DNA of 64,000 nucleotides from Branchipolynoe longqiensis (taxonomy: Eukaryota; Annelida; Polychaeta; Phyllodocida; Polynoidae): positions 95,100,852-95,164,851 of the forward strand of contig CM059193.1 in NCBI GenBank assembly GCA_030323885.1. Direction: 5' to 3'. The notes beneath the pieces were generated by a model. It was not told the DNA's origin and did not search any database. It saw only the letters and a list, made by a program, of their open reading frames with translations. Shown one piece after another: positions 1 to 9,590 of this stretch (position 1 is its first letter; each line of letters starts with the position of its first letter). Made by a program: the position numbers and the translations under genes.

Positions 1-711
1 CAAATGAGGTTTCATTCGGAGCCTCAGTGGCCGGATGTAATTTGGCCTGGCTTCATACCTGGATTCGTCATGTTGCTCGAATAGACAGTTGTGTGCAGGA
101 TTCAATCTATTAGTTTTTATCTTGACTACATATTCCATGGCCAGTTTGATTCTCCTGTTGTTAAGTGATGGTTCATTGGCTTCGACATAAAGGCTCTGAA
201 CTGGTGAGGGGCGGAAGGCCCCAAGGGCCAGGCGCAGTCCCTGGTGGTGGATCGTGTCTAGCAGCCCAATATACGATTTCCTTGCGGAACCGTATACTAT
301 GCTGCCGTAATCCACTCGTGAACGAACCAAGGTTCTGTACACGGAGAGCAGAACATCTCTGTCCGCTCCCCACTCTGACTGGACAGCACCCTCAGAATAT
401 CCAGCGCTTTCAGGCATCTTGTTTTCAGGTACTTTATATGTGGCACAAAAGACAGTTTTGCATCGAGAATGAGGCCAAGAAATTTGGTTTTCTCAACGAA
501 TTTAATGGGATCCCCATCCAGGGTCAGCTCCGGTTCCGCATGCATTCTACGCAGCAGGCAAAAGTGCATGCAGACTGCTTTGGTCTTGGACAATTTGAAA
601 CCGTTCAGAACTTACCATCGATGGATCCCATTTATGCTTGGTTGTAGCTGTATCACTATGATATTCATGTTAGCACCACTGTAATATAAAACAAAGTCAT
701 CCATGAACATA
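1..711 (-). pseudogene. ORF2 C-terminal part: RT catalytic block C and post-RT region (I-clade LINE)
   Basis: This continues the reverse transcriptase after a frame break. The catalytic motif reads FMDD at 696-707 in a frame different from the main RT frame. A second stretch, 593-297, has the thumb-type pattern KFLGLILDAKLSFVPHIKYL. A third frame is open without a stop from about 360 to base 1 and includes LVRSRVDYGSIVYG and LRLALGAFRPSPVQSLYVEA, typical of I-type ORF2 between RT and RNase H. A stop codon also interrupts the frame near 620. At least two frameshifts (near 720 and near 370) separate the pieces. The frame runs off the window edge, so the end is unknown. Confidence 0.85.
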
Positions 712-2004
712 CTACAGGAGACCCCCCCGCTTTACAGCAGCAGCAATACCATTGACCTTGACCCCGAAAAGGGTCACGGCCAGTATGCTGCCTTGAGGTA
801 CTCCTAGTTCCTGTGAGTGTAGGTGGGAATAGGTAGTCTTGACACGGATGCGGAAATGCCTGAAGGCTAGAAAGTTCTTGATGAAAATGGGCAAGTGGCC
901 ACGAAGGCCAATCGCATGAAGATCCTCCATGATGCCATGCTGCAACGTTGTGTCATAGGGTTTTTCGAGGTCGAAAAAGACAGCCGCAACGTGCTCCTTC
1001 TTAAGGAAAGCATCTCTTATGAAGGTCTCCATGAGCACCAAATGGTCGAGGGTGCTGCGGCACCGTCTGAAGCCACATTGAAGGTTGGACAGGTGGTGTC
1101 CTGACTCCAGTAGCCAGACGAGGCGGTTGTTTACCATGCGCTCCATGGTTTTACAGATGCAGCTTGTAAGGGCTATGGGACGATAGTTGTGGGCTTCACT
1201 CTGGTCTTTACCAGGTTTGGGAATCAGTATTACTGTCGCCTCCTGCCAAGAGGCGGGGACGACACCCGACTCCCAGATGTTGTTGAAGAGTTGAAGCAAC
1301 AGTCTCAGTGCATGTTCAGGGAGATGTTTCAAAAATTGATAATGAATTCCATCAGGTCCAACTGCTGTGTCATGCAAGCTTTCCAAAGAACACCTCAACT
1401 CACCCATACTGAATGGGGAGTTGTAGTGCTCCTTGACCACCCGGAAGCCCGGAAGGCAGTTTGCCAAAGACGAGTTTCCAGCAAAGGTGCGAGCCAATAC
1501 TTCACTTATTTTGTCGAGTGATGTGAGAATGGTGCCGTTGTGTTTCAAGTGCTGGACTACAGAAGAATCACCTCCCCTTCGTTTGATTCTCCTGATCATT
1601 GTCCATACTTTGCCCAACGGCGTGTGCATGGTGATGCTAGAAACAAATTGTCTCCAACACTGCCTCCGCGCTTCTTTGATTGTTCTGCGAGCACAAGCGC
1701 GCAGAATTCTAAAGAGCGCCAGATTTTCAGCAGTCGGTCTCCTGTGGAATTTACGCTGAGCTTTCTTTCGTTCCTTAATAGCCCTCCTACAGCTGTCATC
1801 TAACCATGGAGGCGTCAAACACTTGGGAGCTGCCAAGGTCTTTGGAACAGTTTTCTCTGCGATCCATCTTAGCATCTCAGTGAAGGCATCGATGTCACTG
1901 ATGTCTGGAGTGAACTCCTCGCGACATAGGGTCTGGAAGGTGGGCCAGTCGGCTTTACAAAGCCGCCAGCTCCTCTCTCGCTCTACGGGAGATGCCCCCC
2001 GCAA
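712..2004 (-). pseudogene. ORF2 reverse transcriptase domain (I-clade LINE), 430-codon open segment
   Basis: The segment carries the RT finger and palm blocks in order: AVGPDGI (about residues 214-220), ILIPKPGKD (259-267) with NYRPIALTS (273-281), LQCGFRRCRSTLDHL (308-322), the first catalytic aspartate in FFDLEKPYDTT (343-353), and GVPQGSILAVTLF (401-413). The N-terminal 200 residues match the linker between endonuclease and RT. The frame ends in a run of seven C (plus strand, 721-727), immediately before the FMDD block, which lies in another frame; this is a one-base indel in a homopolymer, either decay or a sequencing error. The apparent start is arbitrary, because in intact elements the polypeptide continues from the endonuclease. 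Confidence 0.92.
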
Positions 2005-2656
2005 TTAAGAATAATTGGGAAGTGGTCGCTCCCGCAGAGGTCATCCCAGACCCTCCACGAAAAGTCCAGCGCCAGTTCTGGTTCTACAATGCTGAGATCG
2101 ATGGCGGAATATGTTCCATAGCCGGGATGCAAATATGTGTATGAACCATCGTTCAATACACACAGAGCATGAGCGGCCACAAGGTCCTCAATTCTCTTGC
2201 CTTTAGCGTTCCTATTGTCCCCCCCCCATAATGGGTTGTGGCTGTTAAAGTCACCCATAAGTAAATATGGGGATGGTAACTGGTCCACAAGGGCGTCCAG
2301 TTCTTGTAAAGTGAGAACAGAGCTCGGAGGAATGTAAATGGAACAGAGAGTTACAGTCTTATGCAGCGTCAGACGAACAGCTACAGCCTGTAGTGTTGTG
2401 TCTAATGCCACTGGCGTACATACCACATCACGTCTGACCAAGATGGAGGAGCCGCCAGCGCTCGGTCTCCATCTGGTGCGTGCTTGTTATGAATGGTGTA
2501 GCCTTTAAGACTACAACTCTCAGAAGCTTTTATATAAGTTTCTTGTAGGCAAACAGCGAGTGGATTGAGGTTGCAACAAAGAAGAGACAACTCTTCGATG
2601 TTGCTCCTAAAACCTTGGCAGTTCCATTGAATAAGAGATGCACCTGTCACTGTCAT
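1983..2656 (-). pseudogene. ORF2 N-terminal APE endonuclease domain (I-clade LINE), frameshifted
   Basis: Two overlapping frames make up the domain. The first (2656-2402) begins MTVTGASLIQWNCQGF and has the LQET motif with the metal-binding glutamate at about residue 39. The second (2441-1983) has GDFNSHNPLWG (about 63-73), the SAIDL block (112-116) and the terminal GSDHFPI motif (137-143). These are the conserved blocks of AP-endonuclease-like LINE nucleases, which nick the target to prime reverse transcription. A frameshift lies in the 2402-2441 overlap and another between this domain and the RT segment near 1990. I chose 2656 as the start because the protein begins with the canonical opening before QWNC. 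Confidence 0.9.
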
Positions 2657-2764
2657 TTTGGAGCAGTGACAGGTGTTCTCCCCCTCGCCTTTGGTTTGAG
2701 GGAGAGACTTCGACTGCAGGTTTCCACAGTCTCAGGCATCTCAATATCAGCCAGCGCCCAATAT

Positions 2765-3841
2765 CTATTTGATGTTAAGTTTTTGGAGATCGATGACCCC
2801 CTGGACGTTTTGTCCATAGGGGGTCAAAGATCCCTTCGGAACTCGGTCCGACAAATTGTTCTTCTTCTTTTTGGGCATCGCCGGCTCGGCCAGCGTCTGC
2901 ACCGCAATATTAATATTACTATTATTACTTTTGATCGAAACCGGCATTGGATTTGGGACTGGGGTGAAGGCAGTGGGCTTCCCTCCAGTCAACCACGTCA
3001 GTTCAGTCTGGCATTCAATTGTCCTGTTGGAGGCTTTGGCTGCCGCAGCATAGCTCTTGGTGATTGGCGAGGGAGTATTCACCTCAGCCAGCCTTCGAGC
3101 TTCTGGGTAGCTTAGCCGCTTCTCAGTCTTGATCTGCTGAATTAGCTTTTCTTTTTTCCAGACAGGACAGTCTTTAGATATGGCCATATGGTCACCCAGG
3201 CAATTGGAACATTTTGCCTGGTTTTGACAACTGGTGTTGTCATGACCTTTTTGACCACACTTAAAACAGATGATTTCATTTTTGCATCTATCCTTGCCAT
3301 GACCAAACTTCTGGCATTGGAAGCATCGAAGTGGGTTTGGGATGAAGACATCCACATTCACACTAAGGTATCCAATTTTCAAATTCTTGGGCGGAAAAGG
3401 CTTGCCAAACATGAGGATATATGTCCCTATTTTTATGGACTTGTTATCCCTCTTTATAACTATTCTTTGTATGTTTAACACTCCTTGAGACTTGAGCTCG
3501 TGTGCTATCTCATCCTCATCAACACCATCAAGATCTCTAGTCTGGATTACTCCTTTGCTAGAGTTGAGAGTTCGATGAGGAGAGGCCTTGATCCCGATGC
3601 CTGCTAGCGTGCTTGCATGTAGCAGATTGTCGGCATGCGCTTTCTTAGCACACTCCACCAGAATATGTCCACTTCATAGTTTCTTCACGTCTTTGACTGT
3701 GCCAGCAATTCCCATAATGCCCTTGTGAATGGCAAAAGGGGAAAGTTTGGCAACTGCTTCGTTATTCAATGATTCAATCATAATGAACCGTGGCCAATCA
3801 TCAGTGTTCGGACGTGAGTCCGAATCAGAGTCCGATTTCAT
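2765..3841 (-). pseudogene. ORF1 Gag-like nucleic-acid-binding protein of the I-clade LINE, one in-frame stop
   Basis: ORF1 of I-type elements binds the element RNA and forms the ribonucleoprotein particle. An ATG at 3841 opens a frame with an acidic, serine-rich beginning. It is interrupted once by TGA at 3676-3674 and then continues in the same frame to 2765. Counted from 3658, three zinc knuckles are visible: CX2CX4HX4C at residues 112-125 and 131-144, and CX2CX3HX6C at 150-164. A basic tail and a KKKKNN stretch follow. ORF1 ends about 110 bases before ORF2 begins at 2656. Apart from the stop, no frame damage is visible in this ORF. Confidence 0.88.
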
Positions 3842-3870
3842 TTCCGTGTCTGGTAATATTGATGGACTGT

Positions 3871-3940
3871 AACAAGTCGGTACCCATCCTGATATGACTT
3901 TATATGTTGCGAGGACCTAAAACAACAACAAACAAACAAG
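3871..3940 (+). mobile_element. S1 SINE, 3' tail fragment
   Basis: The stretch contains ACAAGTCGGTACCCATCCTG and GATATGACTT, then a CAAC/CAAA-rich tail, matching the last 70 bases of the full S1 copies. It abuts the 5' side of the LINE ORF1, so one element was inserted beside or into the other. Confidence 0.8.
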
Positions 3941-4490
3941 CATCGGTCACGGACAACAACAATGAATATGGGTTGGAGCAAGAAATCCTCTGGTAGGTCC
4001 CCTGAAAAGGCTTACCGATCATATATTAAGTAGGCCTGCATGCATTGCTGTAAACTATCGAGATGTTTCTTGAACCTCCATATCCATCAATTTATCAGTT
4101 ATTCTAAATGTATTTAGTATTTTATCTCTTTTCCATAATTCATTATACAGAGATTGACTTGTTGTATTTGTTCAATTTAAAACTTGCATTGTTAATTAAA
4201 CGTTTTATACCTAACCACTTATCAAAGCAGGGTGCCTCTTTACATACACATATCTACATAGTCTTCCAACCTATAGGCCACACTGTGCACATATATACAT
4301 ATTAGGTATGTAAAACAGCATCTGGTACTAAACAAACAAGCTCTACCATCCAGCTGCGTGTTGCCATAATGTCGATGGTTTACACATATAACTACAATGT
4401 GGGAGACTCACTACTTCCGGTGCTTGTAAGCATCACTTCCGGTTATATATGTAGATATATATGCACAGATATATTACTCTGGATATAGGA
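3941..4490. other. AT-rich stretch without recognised features
   Basis: This is AT-rich sequence with short open frames and no codon structure or family match that I recognise. Two copies of an ACTTCCGG-type motif occur at about 4412 and 4436. Confidence 0.6.
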
Positions 4491-4826
4491 TGGTTGGTTG
4501 GTTGTTGGAGTTTTACATCCTGGCAACATATAAAGCAATATCAGGATGGGTACCGACGTCTGAGAGTGCACACTCATGGTGATTTTATAGTGTTGCTGCA
4601 CTGGGAGACCAGTCTGCCAGCACCATGACCGGATATCACACTTAGCCACATTATCCTGACACTGAGCCAACCAGTCCTTGCCCTATCCTAACAATGCCTA
4701 GCACCAAGCTAGGAAACGACAAGTATTATTTTTTTAAGTCATTGGTTTGACTCGATCAGGGTTTGAGTCCCACGGTCTACCAAAACAGGAGACAGACGCT
4801 CACCTCATTCGGCCACCCCATCTGGT
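4491..4826 (-). mobile_element. S1 tRNA-derived SINE, near full length
   Basis: Reading the minus strand gives a tRNA-like head (ATGGGGTGGCCGAATGAGG, with a degenerate B box), the middle block with AATGTGGC and the GTGCACTCTC region, and the tail GTAAAACTCCAACAACCAACC. Length (about 336 bp) matches the other full copies. Transcription would be by RNA polymerase III and mobilisation by a LINE partner; both are inferred from the class. Confidence 0.88.
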
Positions 4827-4989
4827 GTCTCTGGATGTAACGGACAGCTTGTCAGTGCCTAATGAGTTGCTTTGAGGGTTACAAACAAAACGTTGATTAT
4901 AATCCCCACCCACATCTACTAAAGCGACCACTTGCTCCCATCATGCCTAGCGGCAGAACTCTCATCAGCTTGTTTTATTGTCCTACCTT

Positions 4990-5400
4990 GCGGTCGTCGC
5001 GCCACCTACATCCGCCCACCGGAAGCAGCGTCTCCCGGTCGTTTCCCCCATTGCCGCCCCCCCGCCCCCCACCCGCCACCCGCCACCCACCAACCAACGC
5101 CCACTGCCCCCCGCCCCCCGCCCCCCGCCCACCACCCACCCCGGGAGCGTCGTTCCGTTTCGTCGTTCGTCATTCCTGCCCGCTAGAGACACAGCAAACG
5201 AAACGCACCGGGCCCACTCAGGGGCACCGGGGTGGGGGTGGGGAGGTGTGTCTGGGGGGGGGGATGTAGGAGCGGGGGTGGGGGTGTGATGTGGGGGTTT
5301 GGGGAGCGGGATGCAGGGATGCTGGGTGTAGGTGAAGGGGTGGGGATCGTGGTGTCGGGTGTGAGGATGTGGGGTGAGGGGTGTGCAAGTGTGGAGATGT
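4990..5400. repeat. GC-rich low-complexity tract (C-rich then G-rich)
   Basis: C-rich runs (CCCGCCCCCCACCCGCC-like) to about 5140 are followed by G-rich sequence from 5220. The long open frames on both strands are low-complexity artefacts. Confidence 0.8.
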
Positions 5401-5790
5401 GGGGGCATAGGTGGGTGTGTGTGTGTAAGTGTGTGTGTAACTGAATGTGTGGTTATGTGAGTGTGGGGGTGTGGTCGTGTAGGTTGTGTGGGTGTGTGGG
5501 TGGATGGGCGTGTGTAAGTGAGTGGGTGTCAATGTGTGTGGGTGCATGAGTGTGGTTGGATGGGTGGTTGTGTCGGTGTGTTGGTGTGTCGAGTGGGTGT
5601 ACGTGAGTGTGTATTTGGGAATAAGAGTGTGTGTGCGGTTCAGGTGCTGAGTGTGTGTGTGGTGTGTGAGAGTGAGTGTGATTGTGTGTGCGGCTGGGTA
5701 GGAGAGTGTGTGTGGGTGTTAGTGTGTGTGTATGTGCGGCTGGGTGGGTGACAGTGGGATTGTGTGTAAGTATGTGTGCGGGTTGTTGGG
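5400..5790. repeat. GTGTGGGT-rich microsatellite-like tract
   Basis: This is irregular GTGTGTGGGTG sequence without a stable period. It grades into the 95-bp minisatellite to its right. Confidence 0.8.
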
Positions 5791-6550
5791 TAACTGTGTG
5801 GGGCGTGTGTAAGTGAGTCTGTGAGGGTGACTGTGTGTTGTGTGTAAGTGAGATTGTGTGTGTAGTGTGTGGGTGTGTTGCTGGGTGGGTGATGGTGTGG
5901 GTTGTGTGTAAGTGAGTGTGTGAGGGTGACTGTGTTGTGTGTAAGTGAGAGTGTGTGTAGTGTGTGGGTGTGTTGCTGGGTGGGTGATGGTGTGGGGCAT
6001 GTGTAAGTGAGTGTGTGAGGGTGACTGTGTTGTGTGTAAGTGAGAGTGTGTGTAGTGTGTGGGTGTGTTGCTGGGTGGGTGATGGTGTGGGGCGTGTGTA
6101 AGTGAGTGTGTGAGGGTGACTGTGTTGTGTGTAAGTGAGAGTGTGTGTAGTGTGTGGGTGTGTTGCTGGGTGGGTGATGGTGTGGGTTGTGTGTAAGTGA
6201 GTGTGTGAGGGTGACTGTGTTGTGTGTAAGTGAGAGTGTGTGTAGTGTGTGGGTGTGTTGCTGGGTGGTGATGGTGTGGGGCGTGGAAGGTGAGTCTGTG
6301 AGGGTGACTGTGTTGTGTGTAAGTGAGAGTGTGTGTAGTGTGTGGGTGTGTTGCTGGGTGGGTGATGGTGTGGGTTGTGTGTAAGTGAGTGTGTGAGGGT
6401 GACTGTGTTGTGTGTAAGTGAGAGTGTGTGTAGTGTGTGGGTGTGTTGCTGGGTGGGTGATGGTGTGGGTTGTGTGTAAGTGAGTGTGTGTGGGTGACTG
6501 TCTGATGTGTGTAAGTGAGAGTGTGTGAAGTGTGTGGGTGTGCTGCTGGG
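5790..6550 (+). repeat. 95-bp G/T-rich minisatellite, about 8 copies
   Basis: The landmark TTGCTGGGTGGGTGATGG recurs at about 5881, 5976, 6071, 6166, 6261, 6354 and 6449, giving spacings of 95, 95, 95, 95, 93 and 95 bp. An eighth, diverged copy begins near 6546. Complementary-strand open frames encode only Thr/His/Ser/Pro-rich repeats. Confidence 0.9.
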
Positions 6551-6620
6551 CTGGGTGAGCTGGGTGAGTGTGTGCTGTGTACGTGAGTGTGTGTGAGTGA
6601 CTGTTCGTGCGTGGGGGACA

Positions 6621-7571
6621 CCTGGGCCCATATGGATGGAGCAGTGTTAGCGGCATGTGGTGTTAACCTTCTAACACCGGGTAGCTATCACCAGCTATCA
6701 CCAGCTATCACCGGTTATCAGGGGTGTCGCGAAGTATGTCACGCCGTATGCAAGGTGGCCTAAACGGTTTGTGTTAGCTATATGTGAATTAATTTATACA
6801 TTATGGAAATCTCTCTGAGCCTGTTGCCGGCGAGCACTGCTATTTTTCAATACCGCTTTAGCAGCGGTGTTAATATCGCTTCAATTGTACAGTTAATTTA
6901 ATCAAATTTCACTTTTTGAGTGTCTTATTCTATTAAATATGGTCGCATTGAATAGATTTGGGCCGAATCGGTACCTAACACCGCCTGGCACCAGCCTCAC
7001 TTGTTATTGCTGAGCCTGTTGCCGGTGAGCACCGCTATTTGTTTAGTTTACATTTGTCGATTCGACAATAGTAATATCGCCGCCGATGTAGCGGCGGCGT
7101 TAATATCGGTTTGATTTTAGGGTTAATTTGATCAAATATCACTGTTAGAGTATGTCATTCTGTAAAATATGATAGCATTTAATAGATGTGGCCCTAATCG
7201 GTACCTAACACCGCCGTGCACTAGCCAGCACTGCTGCATTTACATTCGTCGATTCGACAATATTAATATCACCGCCCATGTAGCGGCGGCGTTAATATGG
7301 GTTCTATTTTGCGGTTAATTTGATAAACTATCACTGTTAGAATATGTAATTCCATAAAATATGATAGCATTGAATAGATTTTGGGTCCATCCTGACACTA
7401 ACCTAACACTAACACCGCTGTAAACCTGCTACAGGGTGGGGGTAGAATTTCCGACTTTAAACTCACAGTGTTAGGCCTAACACTGCTCCATGCTTTTCGG
7501 CGCTAAACCAGAAATCCTGCCCTAAACGCGTTTTGGCTCGCTAACACTGCTTTATACATATGACCCCTGGG
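6621..7571. mobile_element. TIR element (about 950 bp) with an internal tandem repeat
   Basis: The left end (6621-6652) and the reverse complement of the right end (7540-7571) match at about 26 of 32 positions, including the perfect inner block GCAGTGTTAGCG. No transposase frame lies inside, so it is a non-autonomous DNA transposon. I cannot assign a superfamily, and no clear target-site duplication is visible. The interior contains three copies of a roughly 190-230 bp repeat. Confidence 0.7.
6817..7390 (+). repeat. Tandem repeat of about 190-230 bp, 3 copies, inside the TIR element
   Basis: Each unit carries GAGCCTGTTGCCGGYGAGCA or a relic of it, GCGGTGTTAATAT, a TTAATTTGATCAAAT block and a closing GCATTTAATAGAT. 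The GTTAATAT landmark lies at about 6869, 7099 and 7291. Units differ by indels and substitutions, so the array is old. Confidence 0.8.
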
Positions 7572-7825
7572 TGCTAAAAAAAGGCGTTTTCTGCAGTTGG
7601 CTGGGCAATGCTTACTCACTGTTTCTGTGCAGCCTCAATGTAGATAACGGGTCACTTGTTAGTGCTGGCGTAGGACATTCAAAACACTACGGTAGTGTTT
7701 TGAGTTCAAAACACTACGGTTCAGTTCAAAACACTACCCTTACATACATTCAAAACACTATCAAGTTCAAAACACTATCATGACATGGCAGTGGGGGCTG
7801 TAGTGCGACAACATGTAACCTATTG

Positions 7826-7978
7826 CATTATGCCCCACCTTGCTGTATCATGAACCCCCTTACTGCATACTGCCCACACTACTGCATTTTGCCACAGCTT
7901 ACTGCATACTGCCACACCTTATTGCATACTGCCCTATCTTACTGCATGCTGCCTCCACCCTATTACATACTGCCACAT
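7826..7978 (+). repeat. 20-bp CTACTGCATACTGCCCCACC repeat, left block
   Basis: Degenerate copies of the 20-bp unit lie inside the foldback-like element. The block is cut by the LINE remnant at 7979. Confidence 0.8.
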
Positions 7979-8452
7979 CATCATCATCATCATGCTGTCG
8001 GTCGCGATACGACAAAGACTGCTTTCATTACTTGACTGCCACTCTACATTTAGCTCTCTGCTGTGAGAGTGATGTCCATGAGTCAGTCTTAATGTCTCTC
8101 ACCTTCAGGTTTCTCTTGATGGTACATTTCATGAAAGCTGCCTGCTAAAGTGTTGAAGTGCTGCTGGCTTTTGCAAGTTACCAGGCGGAACTCTCTCAGG
8201 GAGCAAATACAAGTTTCACACCAGCAAGAACATGTCAAGACAGGCGCAAAACTATTTGTCCCTGCAGGGGCTGGTCGGGAGATGTTGGGAGTTCCATACA
8301 TCAACCGCCCTTGATGCTGCCACAGTGAAATGGTTTTCTGTTTATGGTTTGCTCCCTTAGCCTTCGGTTCTGTCAAGAACCTGTACCACAAGGCAGTGGT
8401 TTAGAACTCTGCAGGGCAGGGGCGTCAAACTCCCTGAGGTATTGCAATACCT
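7979..8452 (-). mobile_element. Internally deleted LINE: 3' end joined to 5' module
   Basis: Bases 7979-8123 match the 3' end of the LINE at 50829-53213 (ATCATC tail, TGCTGTCGGTC, GCTGTGAGAGTGATG). Bases 8124-8452 match its 5' module at 52875-53213 (CATTTCATGAAAGCTGCCTG to TATTGCAATACCTGCATACC). All the RT sequence between is missing. The copy sits inside the 20-bp repeat core of the foldback-like element. Confidence 0.8.
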
Positions 8453-8690
8453 GCATACCCACTGTCCACTACCCGCCCCACGCCACTGCATACTCTTCAC
8501 CTTACTGCATTATTCCCCACCTTACTGCATTCTTCCCCACCCTACCCTACTACATACTGTCCCACCCTAGCCTACTGCATTCTACCCCAGCCTACTACAG
8601 ATTGCCCAGTCTACTCCATACTTCCCCACCCTACTGCACACTGTCACAGCTTACCGCATTATGCTCCACCTTACTGATGTCCCAGTGAGG
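8452..8690 (+). repeat. 20-bp TACTGCAT repeat, middle block
   Basis: Further degenerate units of the CTACTGCATACTGCCCCACC family lie between the LINE remnant and the S1 tail fragment. Confidence 0.75.
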
Positions 8691-8695
8691 CAGAA

Positions 8696-8784
8696 CGATA
8701 AAGTTGCCATGGTGCGCACTGTCACAAGTCGGTACCCGTCCTGATATGACCTTAGATGTTGCTAGGACATAAAACAACAACCAA
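8696..8784 (+). mobile_element. S1 SINE, 3' fragment
   Basis: GCGCACTGTCACAAGTCGGT, CCGTCCTGATATGACCTTAG and the tail AAAACAACAACCAA match the last 90 bases of S1. Confidence 0.85.
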
Positions 8785-9055
8785 TGCCCCTACTGCCCCA
8801 TCCTGATGCATTCTTCCCACCTCACTGCATACATCCCCCACCCTACTGCACACTGCCCCACCCTACTGCACACTGCCCCACCCTACTGCACACTTCCCCA
8901 CCCTACTGCCCACTGCCCCACCCTACTGCACAGTGCCCACCCTACTGCATTCTTCCCCACCTCACTGCATACATCCGCACACTACTGCATACTGCCCCAC
9001 CTTACTGCATACTGCCCCCACCCTACTGCATACTGCCTGACCCTACTACAGATTA
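8784..9055 (+). repeat. 20-bp CTACTGCAYACTGCCCCACC repeat, right block
   Basis: About 13 units, the most regular block of this repeat, end just before the right inverted arm. The TAYCILPH-type open frames are artefacts of the repeat. Confidence 0.88.
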
Positions 9056-9266
9056 AAATGAATATGCCGCAATTATAACATCCTGTTAGAGTAGTGTTTT
9101 GAACTTAGAGGTAGTGCTTCGAACTTAAGGATAGTGTTTTGGGAGTGGCCGTAGTAGTGTTTTGAACCTACCTTCAACTAAGTTGAAAACACTATGGTAG
9201 TGTTTTGAACCTAGGTTGTAAATGCTACTGTAGTGTTTTTGTGGGGTAGTGTTTTGAACTTACTAC

Positions 9267-9590
9267 ACCGGCATAGACCGACTGGTCCCTCATTAATACC
9301 CAACCTGTTCCCCGACCGGTCCCTGATTAATAGCCAGCCTGGTCCCCGACCGGTCCCTGATCAATACTCAGCCTGGTCCCCGGGTCTCGCACCATACAGA
9401 ATTCCCTATCTGGTAACTGGACTCACTTCGCTTCTGTTCTTTGTGTGGACCTATACTCGGGTTCCCTGACATTGCACTGGGAAGTCGCTACTCCCAGTCC
9501 AATGCCCTACATATGGGTAACATTCTGCCATCACATGAAATGCGAGTATTTTGGTACCTATCCTCCTGAATTCTTTCAGCCGCACTCATC
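9267..9590. other. Short spacer with a three-copy 34-bp repeat
   Basis: GACCGGTCCCTGATTAATA-type units begin at about 9280, 9314 and 9348 (34-bp period). The rest of the spacer to 9590 holds nothing recognised. Confidence 0.7.

Larger units (their letters stand above)
1..3870 (-). mobile_element. I-clade non-LTR retrotransposon (LINE), decayed, 3' end outside the window
   Basis: Reading the minus strand from 3841 to 1 gives ORF1 with three CCHC zinc knuckles, then an APE-type endonuclease, a reverse transcriptase with all main blocks, and a post-RT region that stays open to base 1. The order and motifs fit the I clade (I/Nimb-like), inferred from motif memory. Such elements copy their own RNA into nicked chromosomal DNA. 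Lesions are few: one in-frame stop in ORF1 and several frameshifts in ORF2, so insertion was probably recent on the scale of this window. On the 5' side it abuts a SINE tail fragment at 3871. A 3' UTR and any RNase H domain would lie left of the window. Confidence 0.9.
7673..9266. mobile_element. Foldback-like element: inverted arms of ACACTA repeats around a repeat core
   Basis: The left arm (7673-7790) holds five copies of TTCAAAACACTA. The right arm (9085-9266) holds the reverse complement, TAGTGTTTTGAA, about seven times with a few inverted units. Between them lie 20-bp repeats, an internally deleted LINE and a SINE tail. Long arms made of short direct repeats are typical of foldback elements. 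No transposase is present, and the exact borders are uncertain by some ten bases. Confidence 0.65.

Noticed and set aside
712..2004. Host gene encoding a reverse transcriptase-like protein.
   Set aside because: The ORF1-endonuclease-RT order, frameshifts and motifs show a retrotransposon, not a domesticated gene.
5453..6656. Minus-strand frames of 300-390 codons.
   Set aside because: They are the complement of the 95-bp G/T-rich minisatellite and have three parallel open phases.
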